From Novosphingobium sp. (GTDB lineage: Bacteria; Pseudomonadota; Alphaproteobacteria; Sphingomonadales; Sphingomonadaceae), in the NCBI GenBank assembly GCA_024236235.1, contig JACKKV010000003.1:69501-133500 (forward strand): 64,000 bases of DNA, given 5' to 3'. The position numbers were made by a program, and so were the translations under genes. The notes below the pieces were generated by a model. The model worked only from the letters and a program-made list of their open reading frames with translations, was not told the DNA's origin and did no database searches. Every line of letters begins with the position of its first letter. Position 1 is the first letter of the stretch. Positions 63,410-64,000 of the stretch are shown piece after piece.

Positions 63410-63479
63410 AACAGCTTGGGCAGGGTGAAGGCGGGCGCGGCGCGGATGTCAAGAATCCGCCAGGCGCCCCGCCCGCTTA

Positions 63480-64000
63480 TCACCAGATGCGCACCCGTTC
63501 TTCGGGCGGAAGATACAGCGCATCGCCCGGCTTGACGCCAAAGGCATCGTACCAGGCGTCCATGTTGCGGACCACGCCGTTGACGCGGAATTGCTCGGGC
63601 GAATGGGGATCGGTCACCAGCCGCTGGCGCAGATTGTCCTCGCGATTGGCCGCCCGCCAGACCTGCGCCCAGGCCAGGAAAAAGCGCTGCTCGCCCGTGA
63701 AACCGTCAATCACCGGTGCCTCTTTCCCGCCCAGCGCCATGCGATATGCCCGCAGGGCAAGGCTGAGCCCGGCCAGATCGCCGATATTCTCGCCCAGCGT
63801 CAGCCGCCCGTTGACGCAGGTCTTGCCATCGTCAAGCGGGCACATCCGGTCATATTGTTCAGCCAGCTTCGCGCCCAGCGCGGCAAAGGCCTTGCCGTCA
63901 GCCTCGCTCCACCAGTCGCGCAGCATGCCGGTGCCGTCCGACTTGGCCCCCTGATCGTCGAACCCGTGACCGATCTCATGCCCGATCACTGCGCCGATCG
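63480..64000 (-). CDS. M13 family (neprilysin-like) metallopeptidase, C-terminal part
   Basis: The upstream part lies beyond the right edge; about 173 residues are visible. Zinc motif HEIGHGFDDQG (HExxH) and the third ligand Glu in ENIGDLAGL, then the conserved end KPGDALYLPPEERVRIW. Probably a ~650-residue periplasmic or exported peptidase. Start not seen. Confidence 0.94.
   Translation of the reverse strand, partial: IGAVIGHEIGHGFDDQGAKSDGTGMLRDWWSEADGKAFAALGAKLAEQYDRMCPLDDGKTCVNGRLTLGENIGDLAGLSLALRAYRMALGGKEAPVIDGFTGEQRFFLAWAQVWRAANREDNLRQRLVTDPHSPEQFRVNGVVRNMDAWYDAFGVKPGDALYLPPEERVRIW

Noticed and set aside
1..64000. CRISPR arrays, IS elements, prophage or integrative element at the tRNA
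   Set aside because: No regular spaced repeats, transposase, integrase or phage genes were seen; the tRNA-Gly 3' end is not duplicated nearby.

Overview
This 64 kb window looks like ordinary chromosome from a high-GC alphaproteobacterium. The coding style points to the order Sphingomonadales (Sphingomonas, Novosphingobium or Erythrobacter type): a CXXC thioredoxin-TPR protein, a split MetH, a standalone bL33 of 55 residues, a DUF4402 protein, a complex I NDUFA9-like protein, and a degenerate inverted repeat that reads as a PAQAG/PAFA-type repeat when translated. The order-level assignment is inference; no rRNA is present. I see no prophage, insertion sequence, CRISPR array, plasmid gene or integron. 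One tRNA (Gly-GCC) is present.

Layout. 1-7.3 kb: katG (cut by the left edge), a divergent nitronate monooxygenase, two oxidoreductases around a small lower-GC membrane gene, and an SPFH-NfeD pair. 7.3-14.2 kb: an NDUFA9-like protein, an AI-2E family permease, tRNA-Gly, a thioredoxin-TPR chaperone with a LON-domain protein, then a leftward run (queuosine-precursor type transporter, argB, yggT, folD). 14.2-22.9 kb: guaA, tldD with a CHCC zinc-finger gene, a DUF4402 secreted protein, an ABC ATPase, nadB, an SDR and two small membrane proteins. 22.9-26.6 kb: class Ia ribonucleotide reductase (nrdA, nrdB) behind a 485 bp leader with NrdR-like half-sites. 26.8-29.8 kb: an excalibur-domain protein, an Old Yellow Enzyme, ppk2 with a coupled Cys-rich small protein, and a 27-residue microprotein gene. 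29.9-40.9 kb: gyrB, an NDUFAF7-like methyltransferase with lgt, glnD, a YggS-type PLP protein, a divergent TenI-like protein and ftsK.

41-64 kb: an isolated SIR2-like gene, an S9 oligopeptidase divergent from an M24 aminopeptidase, an EF-hand protein, a HerA-like ATPase, an overlapping run (pabB-pabC fusion, aminotransferase, pseudouridine synthase, arfB), rpmG, lolA, xth, ribA with a decayed DHBP-synthase domain, a beta-helix protein, the metF-metH(N)-metH(C) operon, two small lipoproteins, uppP, and the C-terminal end of an M13 peptidase cut by the right edge.

Most of the window is core metabolism: one-carbon and methionine (folD, metF, split metH), folate (pabBC), riboflavin (ribA), NAD (nadB), nucleotides (guaA, nrdAB), nitrogen control (glnD) and envelope work (lgt, lolA, uppP). 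The least ordinary items are the standalone SIR2-like gene with its own palindromic upstream region, the 27-residue microprotein, the decayed RibB domain on RibA, the Cys-tailed protein coupled to ppk2, and the nrdA leader. I did not find a clear multi-gene system that is new.
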